Source of the DNA: Succinatimonas sp. UBA7265
Lineage (GTDB): Bacteria > Pseudomonadota > Gammaproteobacteria > Enterobacterales > Succinivibrionaceae
Assembly (NCBI GenBank): GCA_002473165.1
Contig: DKSD01000001.1
Coordinates: 12,081-76,080, forward strand
Direction: 5' to 3'
Length of the DNA: 64,000 nucleotides
Below, in pieces: positions 24,660-32,823 of the stretch. Every line of letters starts with the position of its first letter. Position 1 is the stretch's first letter. The notes under the pieces were generated by a model. It saw only the letters and a list, made by a program, of their open reading frames with translations. It did not search any database and was not told the DNA's origin. The position numbers and the translations under genes were made by a program.

Positions 24660-26567
24660 ATGTTCAGGCAAATGGACCTTTATGAGAGGATCACGCTGCC
24701 GCTGGCAGCTGCGGTTATGGTACTGCTGGCGGTGTGCGAGCACGCGCACCAGGCGATCCCGGATCTGCTGCAGCTTGCGCTCTCACTGGGCGCTTACGCG
24801 CTCATCGCCTGGAAGATCGTGATCGCAGCGTTCAAAGGGCTGTTTTTGCATTTCAGGCTCAACGAGCAAACGCTCATGGTGATCGCCACTTTCGGCGCCT
24901 TCGGCATCGGCCAGTACCCTGAGGCGCTGGCAGTCATGATCTTCTACCTCATAGGGGAGATGTTTGAGGAATACGCCCGCGGACGGGCGCACAGCGAGAT
25001 CAGCTCGCTGGTAAAGCTCAAGCCGCAGAGCGCCCGGGTGGTCGATCCCGACGGCTCCGAGCGGATCGTCAAACCGCGCAAAGTGCGCAAAGGCGAGGTG
25101 ATCCGCGTGCTCGCAGGCGAGGTGATCGCCTTGGACGGCGCGCTTAAAAACGAGACGGCCGCCGTCGACACCGCCGCGCTGACAGGGGAGAGCGAGCCGC
25201 GCATGTTCCGCCGCGGCGAGGAAATCCCCTCAGGCTGCGTCAACTGCGCCGATGTCATAGAACTTGCCGTGACGCGCGATTACCGCAATTCCTCGATCAC
25301 AAGGCTGTTAAACCTCATAGAGGACGCCGCCGCGAACAAATCGCGCCCGGAGGCGCTTATAAGGCGTTTTGCCGTGTGGTACACCCCGATCGTGGTGATC
25401 TGCGCGGCCCTGATGGCGCTGGTGCCGTTCTTTGTCTCAGGTGCCTCGTGGAGCGACTGGGGGACCCGCGCCCTGGTGTTCCTCGTCGTGTCCTGCCCCT
25501 GCGCGCTCGTGCTCTCGGTGCCGCTGTCATTCTTCGGGGGCATGGGGGCGATCTCAAAAACCGGTGTCATGATCAAAGGCTCCGTGTACCTTGAAAACCT
25601 CGCCAGGCTCAAGGCGCTGGCCTTTGACAAGACCGGCACCGTGACCTCTGGAAAATTTACGGTAACCGCGGTGCGCGCTGCAGGCGGCGCAGGCGAGGAC
25701 GAGGTGCTTGCCAAGGCCGCGGCGCTTGAAAAACTCTCAAACCATCCGCTGGCCCGGGCCGTGGTTGCGGCGGCTGAGGCCAAAGGGCTGGAGCTTCAGG
25801 AGCCAGAAGGCCTTTGTGAAAAAGCCGGCATGGGGCTTAGCGCCATGCTGGGCGGACACCGCATGGCTGCCGGGCGCTATGAGCTGGCAAAAGAGCTCGT
25901 TTCAGGCGAGGTGAGGCGCGAGGAGAACAGCGGCACCGATATTTATGTCACTGAGGACTCCCGTCTTTTAGGCGTTATCACGCTGCAAGACCGCCCCAAA
26001 CCCGGCGCCCGCGAGGCTGTCGCCGCCTTAAACGCCCTGGGAATTAAGACCTGCCTGATCACCGGCGACAAAAATGCCGCGGCACAGGCTGCAGCAAAAG
26101 AGCTTGGCATGACAAAGGTGCTTGCAGAACAGCTGCCTGAGGACAAGCTTAAAAATTTTGAGGCCTTTAAAGAGGAATACGGCACGGCCGGTTTTGTCGG
26201 CGACGGCATAAACGACGCTCCGGTGCTGGCCGCCTCTGACGCCGGCATCGCCATGGGGCAGTTCGGCTCGGCCGCGGCCGTCGAGGCTGCCGACATCGTG
26301 GTGATGAACGACGACCTCACGAGGATCCCTCAGGCCGTAAAGCTCTCGCGCAAAACTTACGCCCTGGCTTTGGAGAATATGTGGTTCTCCATAGGCGTGA
26401 AACTCCTGATCCTGACGCTGGGCGCTTTGGGTATCGCCGGCATCTGGCTTGCGATCTTCGGTGATGTGGGCGTGCTCATCCTTGCGGTGTTAAATGCCAT
26501 GCGCGCGCTGACTTTTGTAAAGGGCAAATCCTGGGCCGCCGGCCGCGCCGGCGCCGCTGCCGCCTGA
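24660..26567 (+). CDS. zntA: Zinc/cadmium/lead-exporting P1B-2 ATPase
   Basis: A 635-residue P-type ATPase. The TGES actuator motif is near residue 174, the metal-binding VSCPCAL in helix 6 near 277, the phosphorylated Asp in DKTGTVTSG near 322, the HP locus (SNHPLARAV) near 359, and GDGINDAP near 513. The helix 8 segment IFGDVGVLILAVLNAMRAL carries the Asp typical of the P1B-2 (Zn/Cd/Pb) class. The N-terminus begins directly with the membrane region and has no HMA domain; that domain is encoded by the preceding gene. A terminator follows. Confidence 0.9.
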   Translation: MFRQMDLYERITLPLAAAVMVLLAVCEHAHQAIPDLLQLALSLGAYALIAWKIVIAAFKGLFLHFRLNEQTLMVIATFGAFGIGQYPEALAVMIFYLIGEMFEEYARGRAHSEISSLVKLKPQSARVVDPDGSERIVKPRKVRKGEVIRVLAGEVIALDGALKNETAAVDTAALTGESEPRMFRRGEEIPSGCVNCADVIELAVTRDYRNSSITRLLNLIEDAAANKSRPEALIRRFAVWYTPIVVICAALMALVPFFVSGASWSDWGTRALVFLVVSCPCALVLSVPLSFFGGMGAISKTGVMIKGSVYLENLARLKALAFDKTGTVTSGKFTVTAVRAAGGAGEDEVLAKAAALEKLSNHPLARAVVAAAEAKGLELQEPEGLCEKAGMGLSAMLGGHRMAAGRYELAKELVSGEVRREENSGTDIYVTEDSRLLGVITLQDRPKPGAREAVAALNALGIKTCLITGDKNAAAQAAAKELGMTKVLAEQLPEDKLKNFEAFKEEYGTAGFVGDGINDAPVLAASDAGIAMGQFGSAAAVEAADIVVMNDDLTRIPQAVKLSRKTYALALENMWFSIGVKLLILTLGALGIAGIWLAIFGDVGVLILAVLNAMRALTFVKGKSWAAGRAGAAAA

Positions 26568-26585
26568 GAATGAAAAAAAATCGCG

Positions 26586-26607
26586 AAGGCGGCTGCGGCC
26601 GCCTTTT
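26586..26607. terminator. Terminator after zntA
   Basis: An 8-pair stem (AAGGCGGC with GCCGCCTT), loop TGCG, followed by T residues; a long A-run precedes it. Confidence 0.75.
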
Positions 26608-26626
26608 AGTTAGCCTATGATAACCA

Positions 26627-26645
26627 GCATTGCACCAAGCAATGC
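26627..26645. promoter_or_regulatory. Inverted repeat upstream of copA
   Basis: GCATTGC, five bases, GCAATGC; 31 bases before the copA ATG and just downstream of a TATGAT that could be a -10 box (26615-26620). It does not match the CueR operator consensus. Candidate copper operator or leader hairpin. Confidence 0.4.
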
Positions 26646-26675
26646 GTGCAGTTAAATACCCGGTACAACAGAAAG

Positions 26676-29132
26676 ATGAACCGTAAGAATTTTGAGATTA
26701 AAGGCATGTCATGTGCCGCCTGCGCTGCGAAAGTCGAGCGCAGTGTCAAAAAGATCAAAGGCGTAAGCGATGTCAATGTGGCGCTGCTGCAAAACCGCAT
26801 GACGCTGGTGGCCGAAAACGCCGTCACGGACGCGGAGATCATTTCGGCCGTGCGCGGCGCCGGCTATGACGCGGCGCCTTCAGGCGGCGAGGCCAAAGCC
26901 GCCAAGGCCGACACCTCAGAGCGCGAACGCCAGAAAAAACAGCTGATCTTAAGCTTTGCGCTTTTTGCACTGCTGCTTTTAATCGCCATGGGCCCGGCTT
27001 TTTCGCTGAGGCTCATCCCTTCTGCCGGGCTCAGCGCCGCCGTGCAGGCTTTGCTGGCGCTGGGCGTGATGTTTTTGCAGCGCAAGTACTTCATCTCGGC
27101 CTTCCGCGCCCTCAGGCATCTGGGCTTTAACATGGACACTTTGGTGTCTTTGGGTTCGCTGGCCTCATTTTGCTATTCGCTGTGCAACGCGCTGACGCTG
27201 CCTGAAGAGGCGGGCCTCGAGGCGCTCTCAGGCTCAAACCCGCTTTTTTTTGATTCCGCGGCCGGCATATTGTGTTTTGTGGCCATAGGCAAGTATTTTG
27301 AGGCCCGCACCAAGGTCTCAGCTGCCGACGCCGTGATGCGGCTTTATGATCTCGCCCCTAAATTCGTGTGCGTCGAGCGCGAGGGCAAAGAGGCTGATGT
27401 ACCGCTTTCCGAGATCAAAAAAGGCGAAGTGGTCGTGATCCGCGCCGGGGAACAGACAGGCATAGACGGCACGGTGATCTCAGGTGAGGGCTATTGCGAT
27501 GAAAGCGCGCTCACCGGCGAGAGCCGCCCCGTTGCCAAAAAGGCGGGCAGCCGCATAATTTCGGCAAGCGTGCTCTCGTCGGGGCACCTTAAAGTGCGCG
27601 CCGACGCGGTGGGCGCGGAGACAACGCTCTCGAAGATCATCGCGCTGGTGGACGAGGCCAACGCCAAAAAAGCCCCCATAGCGCGCCTTGCCGATGTGGC
27701 GGCAGGCTATTTCGTGCCGGCGGTCATCGCGATCGCATGCCTGGTGTTTCTCATCTGGTTTTTCGCTTTTAGCGCGCCTTTTGCCGCAGCGCTCAATTAC
27801 GCCGTGTGCGTGCTCGTGATCTCCTGCCCCTGCGCCCTGGGGCTGGCGACGCCGCTGGCGATCATGGCTGGCACCGGCCGCGCCGCCTCCGCGGGCATAC
27901 TTTTCAAATCCCCCGAGGCGCTTGAAAACCTGCGCAAGGCTACGGTGTTTGTGTTCGACAAGACCGGCACGCTCACTTATGGCAGCATGAATGTGGTGGC
28001 AGAGCGCTTTGAGAGCGGAGCAGAACAGGAGCGGGTAAAAGCCGCCGTTGCGGCCGCGGAAGCAAAAAGCGAACATCCGCTGGCGCGCGCGCTTTATAAA
28101 AAATACGCCCAGGGTGCGCTTCCTGAGGCTTTGGATTACCAATTCACCGAAGGCTGCGGTGTAACCGCCACGGTAAACGGGCACCGTTACGGGATCGGCA
28201 ATGAGCGACTTGCCGAAAAACTGGGGGCTAAATTAAGCGAGGAGGCGCAGAGCTATATCAGCGTGCAGGAAGGCGCCGGGCGCAGCGTCATGCTGATCAT
28301 CGAGGACGAAAAGATCGCCGGGCAGGCCGTCGTGGCAGATGAGTTAAAGCGCTCGGCCAAATCCGCGGTTGCCGCCTTAAAGGCCATGGGCGCTGAGGTT
28401 TTGATGCTTACAGGCGACAGCGGGCGCATCGCCGCGGCGATTGCCGCTGAGTCCGGGATCACCCAATACCGCGCGCGGCTGTTCCCTCAGGACAAGGCTG
28501 AGATCATCAAAAAGCTGCAGGGCGCGGGGCAGAACGTTGTCATGGTCGGCGACGGCGTGAACGACAGCGTGGCGCTGGCCACGGCCGACACGGGCATCGG
28601 CCTTGCCGGAACCTCGGACATCGCGGTGTCCTCCTGCCAGGTCGTGCTGCTGCACGGCAATCTCACGGATGCGGCAAACGCGCTGACGATGTCGCGCAAG
28701 ACCATCACGAACATCCGCGAGAACCTGTTCTGGGCGATGATCTACAACGTGATCTTTATTCCGATCGCCGCCGGGCTGTTCTCATCCTGGGGGCTTAAAC
28801 TGACCCCGATGGCAGGCGCGATCCTCATGAGCCTGTCGAGCGTGTGCGTCGGGCTCAACGCCCTGAGGCTGGCGCTCGTAAAGCTCCAAAGCAGTTCTGA
28901 CAAAAAGGAGATGGAACTTATGAAAAAGACCATAACCGTGAATGGCATGTCGTGCAAACACTGCGTGGCGGCGGTCACTAAGGCTTTAAAGGCCGTGCCG
29001 GGCGTTGCGGGCGCCGAGGTGTCGCTTGAGCGCTCAAACGCCGTAGTCGAGTGCGGCGCGGAGGTTTCCGATGAAGCCTTAAAAAAGGCCGTGACCGATG
29101 CAGGCTACGAGGCAGGCGCTGTGCACGCCTGA
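26676..29132 (+). CDS. copA: Copper-exporting P1B-1 ATPase with HMA domains at both ends
   Basis: An 818-residue Cu+ pump. The N-terminal HMA domain has GMSCAACAAKVE near residue 11. TGES is near 281, VISCPCALG near 380, DKTGTLTYG near 427, SEHPLARAL near 466 and GDGVNDSVA near 624. Helices 7-8 contain YNVIFIPIAAG and the MSLSSVCVGLNALRL signature of copper pumps. After the last helix a linker (KLQSSSDKKEMEL) leads into a second HMA domain (GMSCKHCVAAVTKALK), which is very unusual at this end and looks like a fused CopZ chaperone. ATG 26676 gives a normal N-terminus; an in-frame GTG at 26646 lacks a ribosome binding site. A strong terminator follows. Confidence 0.9.
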   Translation: MNRKNFEIKGMSCAACAAKVERSVKKIKGVSDVNVALLQNRMTLVAENAVTDAEIISAVRGAGYDAAPSGGEAKAAKADTSERERQKKQLILSFALFALLLLIAMGPAFSLRLIPSAGLSAAVQALLALGVMFLQRKYFISAFRALRHLGFNMDTLVSLGSLASFCYSLCNALTLPEEAGLEALSGSNPLFFDSAAGILCFVAIGKYFEARTKVSAADAVMRLYDLAPKFVCVEREGKEADVPLSEIKKGEVVVIRAGEQTGIDGTVISGEGYCDESALTGESRPVAKKAGSRIISASVLSSGHLKVRADAVGAETTLSKIIALVDEANAKKAPIARLADVAAGYFVPAVIAIACLVFLIWFFAFSAPFAAALNYAVCVLVISCPCALGLATPLAIMAGTGRAASAGILFKSPEALENLRKATVFVFDKTGTLTYGSMNVVAERFESGAEQERVKAAVAAAEAKSEHPLARALYKKYAQGALPEALDYQFTEGCGVTATVNGHRYGIGNERLAEKLGAKLSEEAQSYISVQEGAGRSVMLIIEDEKIAGQAVVADELKRSAKSAVAALKAMGAEVLMLTGDSGRIAAAIAAESGITQYRARLFPQDKAEIIKKLQGAGQNVVMVGDGVNDSVALATADTGIGLAGTSDIAVSSCQVVLLHGNLTDAANALTMSRKTITNIRENLFWAMIYNVIFIPIAAGLFSSWGLKLTPMAGAILMSLSSVCVGLNALRLALVKLQSSSDKKEMELMKKTITVNGMSCKHCVAAVTKALKAVPGVAGAEVSLERSNAVVECGAEVSDEALKKAVTDAGYEAGAVHA
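28920..29132 (+). CDS. copZ: Possible internal copZ: in-frame start within copA
   Basis: ATG 28920 (residue 749 of the copA frame) is preceded at 28903-28910 by AAAAGGAG, 9 bases away. Initiation here would give a free 70-residue protein, MKKTITVNGMSCKHC onward, with the size and sequence of a CopZ copper chaperone. The site lies exactly at the junction between the ATPase and its C-terminal HMA domain. This could be a relic of separate genes fused by stop-codon loss, or a working second start. Confidence 0.5.
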   Translation: MKKTITVNGMSCKHCVAAVTKALKAVPGVAGAEVSLERSNAVVECGAEVSDEALKKAVTDAGYEAGAVHA

Positions 29133-29153
29133 TCTTTGGGCTTTGATCCCGAG

Positions 29154-29178
29154 GCGGCGCCCATGGCGCCGCTTTTTT
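29154..29178 (+). terminator. Rho-independent terminator of copA
   Basis: A perfect 8-pair stem GCGGCGCC / GGCGCCGC with loop CAT, followed by six T residues. Confidence 0.85.
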
Positions 29179-29284
29179 CTGCCTGCTGCGGTGAATTTTT
29201 GTGATCGTCCTGAATGCATTCATCCTCGCTGTGGCATAACGTGTTTAAAGCGTCATCCGTTTTTGCTGGATCTTTTAAGCGCAA

Positions 29285-30202
29285 ATGAACACTTTCATTC
29301 TGATGTGGAACCCGGCCGTCTCATCTTACAGGAGCAGGCGTTTTGCTGAGGACATGTCATGCTTTGAACTCGCTGATTTTAACTGGAGCGTCTTTGAGCA
29401 TGACAAGGCCCGCGACGGCGATCGCTTTTTTATGGTAAAGGTCGGAGCAGATCCGGCGGGCGTGGTGATGAGCGGTTACCTCACGTCGGATCCCTATGAG
29501 GCTGAGGACTGGTCAGGCAAAGTCCGCCGGATTTTTTACTCGGATTTCAGCCCTGATCATATGTTCAACCCTGACAAAGCGCCGCTGTTTACCACAGCGC
29601 AGCTTGCGGCGGCCGTCCCGGATTTTGACTGGTCAGGCGGTCACTCGGGGAGGATGCTCACACCCTCCCAGGCTCAAAAGCTTGAGCAGGCCTGGGATGA
29701 GCACCTGGCAAAGCTTGGCGAGGGGATTTACGAGGACAGCACCGCCGCCGTGCGGGTTGAGGAGATCACGGTGGACGGTGCGGCCGGCGAGGCTTTGTTT
29801 ATCCACAAGGATCAAAAGGACATTAACGGCGATCCTTTCATCCTCCATGTGTTTGCCGTTGCGCTTTGCGGCACCAGCAAAGAGGAGATAATCACGGGCT
29901 TTTTGCATGAGGCTTTGGAGCGCCACAGGTACTGCAATGCCGCAAGCCTTGCGCTAAGAGGGGTGAACGGCCGCGAGCTTGAGGCCCTGAAACTGCTCAC
30001 CCGCGGCAAAGGTCTTCCCTATGCGGATTACATAAAGCGCCTCGCGCTCTCAGGCAACGCTCTGGCGATCGCCGTGAAAATCAGCTGCCTTGAGGATGAG
30101 TTCAAAAGGACCCAAAAGGGCCGCCACACCGGCAGTATGAGGCGCAGCACTCTTGCGCTCGAACAGCTCAGAGCCGCACAGCAGGCCCTGCAAGTGCAAT
30201 AA
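29285..30202 (+). CDS. EVE-like domain fused to a degenerate RelA/SpoT-type HD domain
   Basis: A 305-residue protein with two parts. Residues 1-145 resemble EVE-like modules: MNTFILMWNPAVSSY, DRFFMVKVGADPAGVVMSGY and FDWSGGHSGRMLTPSQA. Residues 165-290 follow the plan of an HD phosphohydrolase related to SpoT: NGDPFILHVFAV, IITGFLHEALER, LKLLTRGKGLPYADYIKRL and AVKISCLEDEF. The first His is kept, but the HD pair is HE and the distal Asp (usually in KLADL) is Cys. Metal-dependent hydrolysis is therefore doubtful. The ribosome binding site is weak. It appears monocistronic. Role unknown; binding of a modified base or nucleotide is conceivable. Confidence 0.6.
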   Translation: MNTFILMWNPAVSSYRSRRFAEDMSCFELADFNWSVFEHDKARDGDRFFMVKVGADPAGVVMSGYLTSDPYEAEDWSGKVRRIFYSDFSPDHMFNPDKAPLFTTAQLAAAVPDFDWSGGHSGRMLTPSQAQKLEQAWDEHLAKLGEGIYEDSTAAVRVEEITVDGAAGEALFIHKDQKDINGDPFILHVFAVALCGTSKEEIITGFLHEALERHRYCNAASLALRGVNGRELEALKLLTRGKGLPYADYIKRLALSGNALAIAVKISCLEDEFKRTQKGRHTGSMRRSTLALEQLRAAQQALQVQ

Positions 30203-30425
30203 GGCTTTACGGCTTAAGCTTGCAGTCCCCGCTGCCTGCATGTCCCCATAAAACGCCATGACCTCCGGCTTTTTAACGCCTGGCAGGCAAATATGAGACA
30301 AAGCATCAGTTTGAGCGCGCTGTCGCGCCGTTCCTGTAAAATAGCGGCGTTCCCGGAAATACGGCCTGGGCTTTGGCGGACTGAAAATCTTGTTCAGGCT
30401 CCGAAGCCGTATTCAGAAGAATGAA

Positions 30426-30445
30426 GGAAGGGAGGAGACCCTTCC
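30426..30445 (+). repeat. Leader hairpin upstream of nifU
   Basis: GGAAGGG / CCCTTCC with a 6-base loop, ending 34 bases before the nifU start. Possible 5' leader structure. Confidence 0.35.
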
Positions 30446-30479
30446 GTCCCTTAGGGGATCACTGCAACAAGGACAAAAA

Positions 30480-31391
30480 ATGTGGAATTATTCTGATAAA
30501 GTCAAAGACCATTTCCTGCACCCGCGCAACGCGCGCGTCATCGAGGACGCCAACGGCGTCGGCGATGTGGGCTCCATCATCTGCGGCGACGCTTTAAGGC
30601 TCATGCTGAAGATCGATCCCAAGACCGACGTCATCAAGGACGCCGCCTTCCAGACCTACGGCTGCGGCAGCGCCATTGCCTCTTCCTCCGCCCTTACCGA
30701 GATGATCAAGGGCAAGAGCATTAAAGAGGCTCAGAAGATCACCAACCAGGACATCGTCGATTATTTAGGCGGCCTGCCCCCCGAGAAGATGCACTGCTCC
30801 GTCATGGGACGTGAGGCCCTGGACGCGGCCATCGCCAACTACCACGGCCAGAGCTACGAGTCATCCCACGATGACGGCGAACTCATCTGCCACTGCTTCG
30901 GCGTGGGCATCAACAAGATTAAAAAAGCCATCTGGGAAAACCACCTGACGACGGTCGAGGAAGTCACGAATTACACTAAAGCCGGCGGCGGCTGCGGATC
31001 CTGCAGAATGCGCATCGAAGAGATCATCGATGAGGTCTGGGAGGATCTGGAAAAATGCGGCGTGCCCCGCCCGGGCACCGTCCCGACCCCCATCGAGGCC
31101 AAGGTCGTCACCAGCGCGGCCGCGTCGGCTGCGCAGATCAAGTCGTCCATAGATCAGAAGACCGAGCAGTCACCGATCTACAACGATGTGAAAAAGCTGC
31201 TTGAGGAGATCAATTCCGGCCTCAAAGAAGACGGCTCTGGTGTGGAGCTTGACGCCATAGAGGGCACGGACATTATCGTCAGGCTCTCAGGCCCTGCGGC
31301 CAAAGGCATGATGAAGACCATGACTTTGGATTTCATCACGAAGAAACTCACTGACGGCACCGGCCGCCAGGTTAAGGTAAGCGCGCGCTGA
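30480..31391 (+). CDS. nifU: NifU iron-sulfur cluster scaffold
   Basis: A 303-residue three-domain scaffold. The N-terminal IscU-like domain has its three Cys in IICGDAL, YGCGSAIASS and KMHCSVMG. The central [2Fe-2S] domain has ELICHCFGVG and GGGCGSCRM. The C-terminal Nfu-like domain is recognisable (VKKLLEEINSGL to KTMTLDFITKKL), but the CxxC that holds its transient cluster is replaced by GPAAKG, so this domain probably cannot bind a cluster. ATG 30480 follows AAGGAC and starts the protein with the canonical MWNYSDKVKDHF. It sits 9 bases ahead of nifS. With no nitrogenase genes nearby, the pair probably serves general cluster assembly, as in some other anaerobes and epsilonproteobacteria. 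Confidence 0.9.
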   Translation: MWNYSDKVKDHFLHPRNARVIEDANGVGDVGSIICGDALRLMLKIDPKTDVIKDAAFQTYGCGSAIASSSALTEMIKGKSIKEAQKITNQDIVDYLGGLPPEKMHCSVMGREALDAAIANYHGQSYESSHDDGELICHCFGVGINKIKKAIWENHLTTVEEVTNYTKAGGGCGSCRMRIEEIIDEVWEDLEKCGVPRPGTVPTPIEAKVVTSAAASAAQIKSSIDQKTEQSPIYNDVKKLLEEINSGLKEDGSGVELDAIEGTDIIVRLSGPAAKGMMKTMTLDFITKKLTDGTGRQVKVSAR

Positions 31392-31400
31392 GGAGGAGAC

Positions 31401-32648
31401 ATGGACGTTTACAACTTAGGCGCCGGCAGCGGCATTTACCTCGACAACAACGCCACCACGCAGATCGATCCCAAAGTGATCGAGGCCATGATGCCTTATT
31501 TCACCACTTACTACGGCAACGCCTCCTCCCAGCACGGGTTCGGCCTGCCGGTGGACAAGGCCATAGCCAAAGCCCGCGAGCAGGTCGCGGATTTCCTGGG
31601 CGCCGAGCACCCTGATGAGATCATCTTCACCTCATGCGCCAGCGAGTCCGACAACACGGCACTGTGGTCGTCGCTGTGGTCGCAGAAGGGCAAAGACGAG
31701 ATCGTCACCACCTCCGTTGAACACCCGGCGATCATGCAGACCTGCGCCTTCCTCGAGGCCCACGGCGTCAAAGTCCATTATGTCGGCGTCAACGACAAGG
31801 GCGATCTCGATGTGAACGAGTTCAAGAGCCTGCTCAATTCCAAAACGGCGCTGGCTTCCGTGATGTGGGCCAACAACGAGACCGGCGACATCTATCCGGT
31901 GCCCGAGCTTGCCGAATTTGCCCGCGAGCACGGTGTGATGTTCCATACGGACGCGGTGCAGGCTGTGGCCAAGGTGCCCATAGATTTGAAAAAGACCGCT
32001 GTGAACATGCTTTCGTTCTCCGGCCACAAGATCCACGCCCCCAAAGGCATAGGCGTGCTTTACGTGCGCCGCGGCACCCGTTTCGTCCCGTTTATGAAAG
32101 GCGGGCACCAGGAGCGCGGCCGCAGGGCCGGCACCGAGAACGTGCCGTATATCGTGGGGCTGGGCGTTGCCTGCGAGCTGGCCAAGGCGCACCTGGATGA
32201 GGTCAACACCCGCATCCGCGCGTTGCGCGACCGCCTGCAGGACGGCATCCTCAAGACGATCCCTGAGTGCTTTGTCACCGGCGATCCCGCAAACCGCACT
32301 GCCAACACCTTAAACGTTGCCTTCAAGTTCGTTGAGGGCGAGGCCATACTGCTGCTCTTAAACGAGCACGGCATCGCCGCCTCGTCAGGCTCTGCCTGCT
32401 CGTCGGAATCGCTGGAGCCCTCGCACGTCATGCGCGCCATGGGCGTGCCGTTCTCGGCAGCCCATGGCACCATCCGCTTCTCGCTCTCGCGCTTTACCAC
32501 GGATGCCGACATCGACGAGACCTTAAAGGTGCTCCCGGGGATCATCTCGAGGCTGCGCGAGCTCTCGCCTTACTGGAAACAGAACAAGCCGCAGATCAAA
32601 AACCTCGATCACGACTTCGACGAGAACAGCACTGAAGTGCGCGCCTGA
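31401..32648 (+). CDS. nifS: NifS-type cysteine desulfurase
   Basis: A 415-residue PLP enzyme that takes sulfur from cysteine and passes it to NifU. Motifs: YLDNNATTQIDP at the start, VEHPAIMQTC, the PLP lysine in SFSGHKIHAPKGIG near residue 210, and the persulfide Cys in SSGSACSSESLEPSHV near 330. The group II loop and length match NifS/IscS of NIF-type systems. GAGGAGGAGAC precedes the ATG. A terminator follows, so nifUS is a two-gene operon. Confidence 0.93.
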   Translation: MDVYNLGAGSGIYLDNNATTQIDPKVIEAMMPYFTTYYGNASSQHGFGLPVDKAIAKAREQVADFLGAEHPDEIIFTSCASESDNTALWSSLWSQKGKDEIVTTSVEHPAIMQTCAFLEAHGVKVHYVGVNDKGDLDVNEFKSLLNSKTALASVMWANNETGDIYPVPELAEFAREHGVMFHTDAVQAVAKVPIDLKKTAVNMLSFSGHKIHAPKGIGVLYVRRGTRFVPFMKGGHQERGRRAGTENVPYIVGLGVACELAKAHLDEVNTRIRALRDRLQDGILKTIPECFVTGDPANRTANTLNVAFKFVEGEAILLLLNEHGIAASSGSACSSESLEPSHVMRAMGVPFSAAHGTIRFSLSRFTTDADIDETLKVLPGIISRLRELSPYWKQNKPQIKNLDHDFDENSTEVRA

Positions 32649-32668
32649 GGCGCTTTAAGCCTGTAACA

Positions 32669-32701
32669 AAAGGCCGGGGCGGATTTTCCGCTCCGGCCTT
32701 T
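32669..32701. terminator. Terminator after nifS
   Basis: A 15-pair stem with one G-U pair (AAAGGCCGGGGCGGA with TCCGCTCCGGCCTTT) and a three-base loop. Confidence 0.8.
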
Positions 32702-32823
32702 GGCGCTTTAACGCAGTGCACTTTCACACTCGCCGCTGCGATCTGGCAGGTTTGGCGCTCACAGGCTAAAATTGAAAGCATGTCAAAGGCGCCAGGCGCC
32801 TTTTAGCGAACACAGGATCCATC

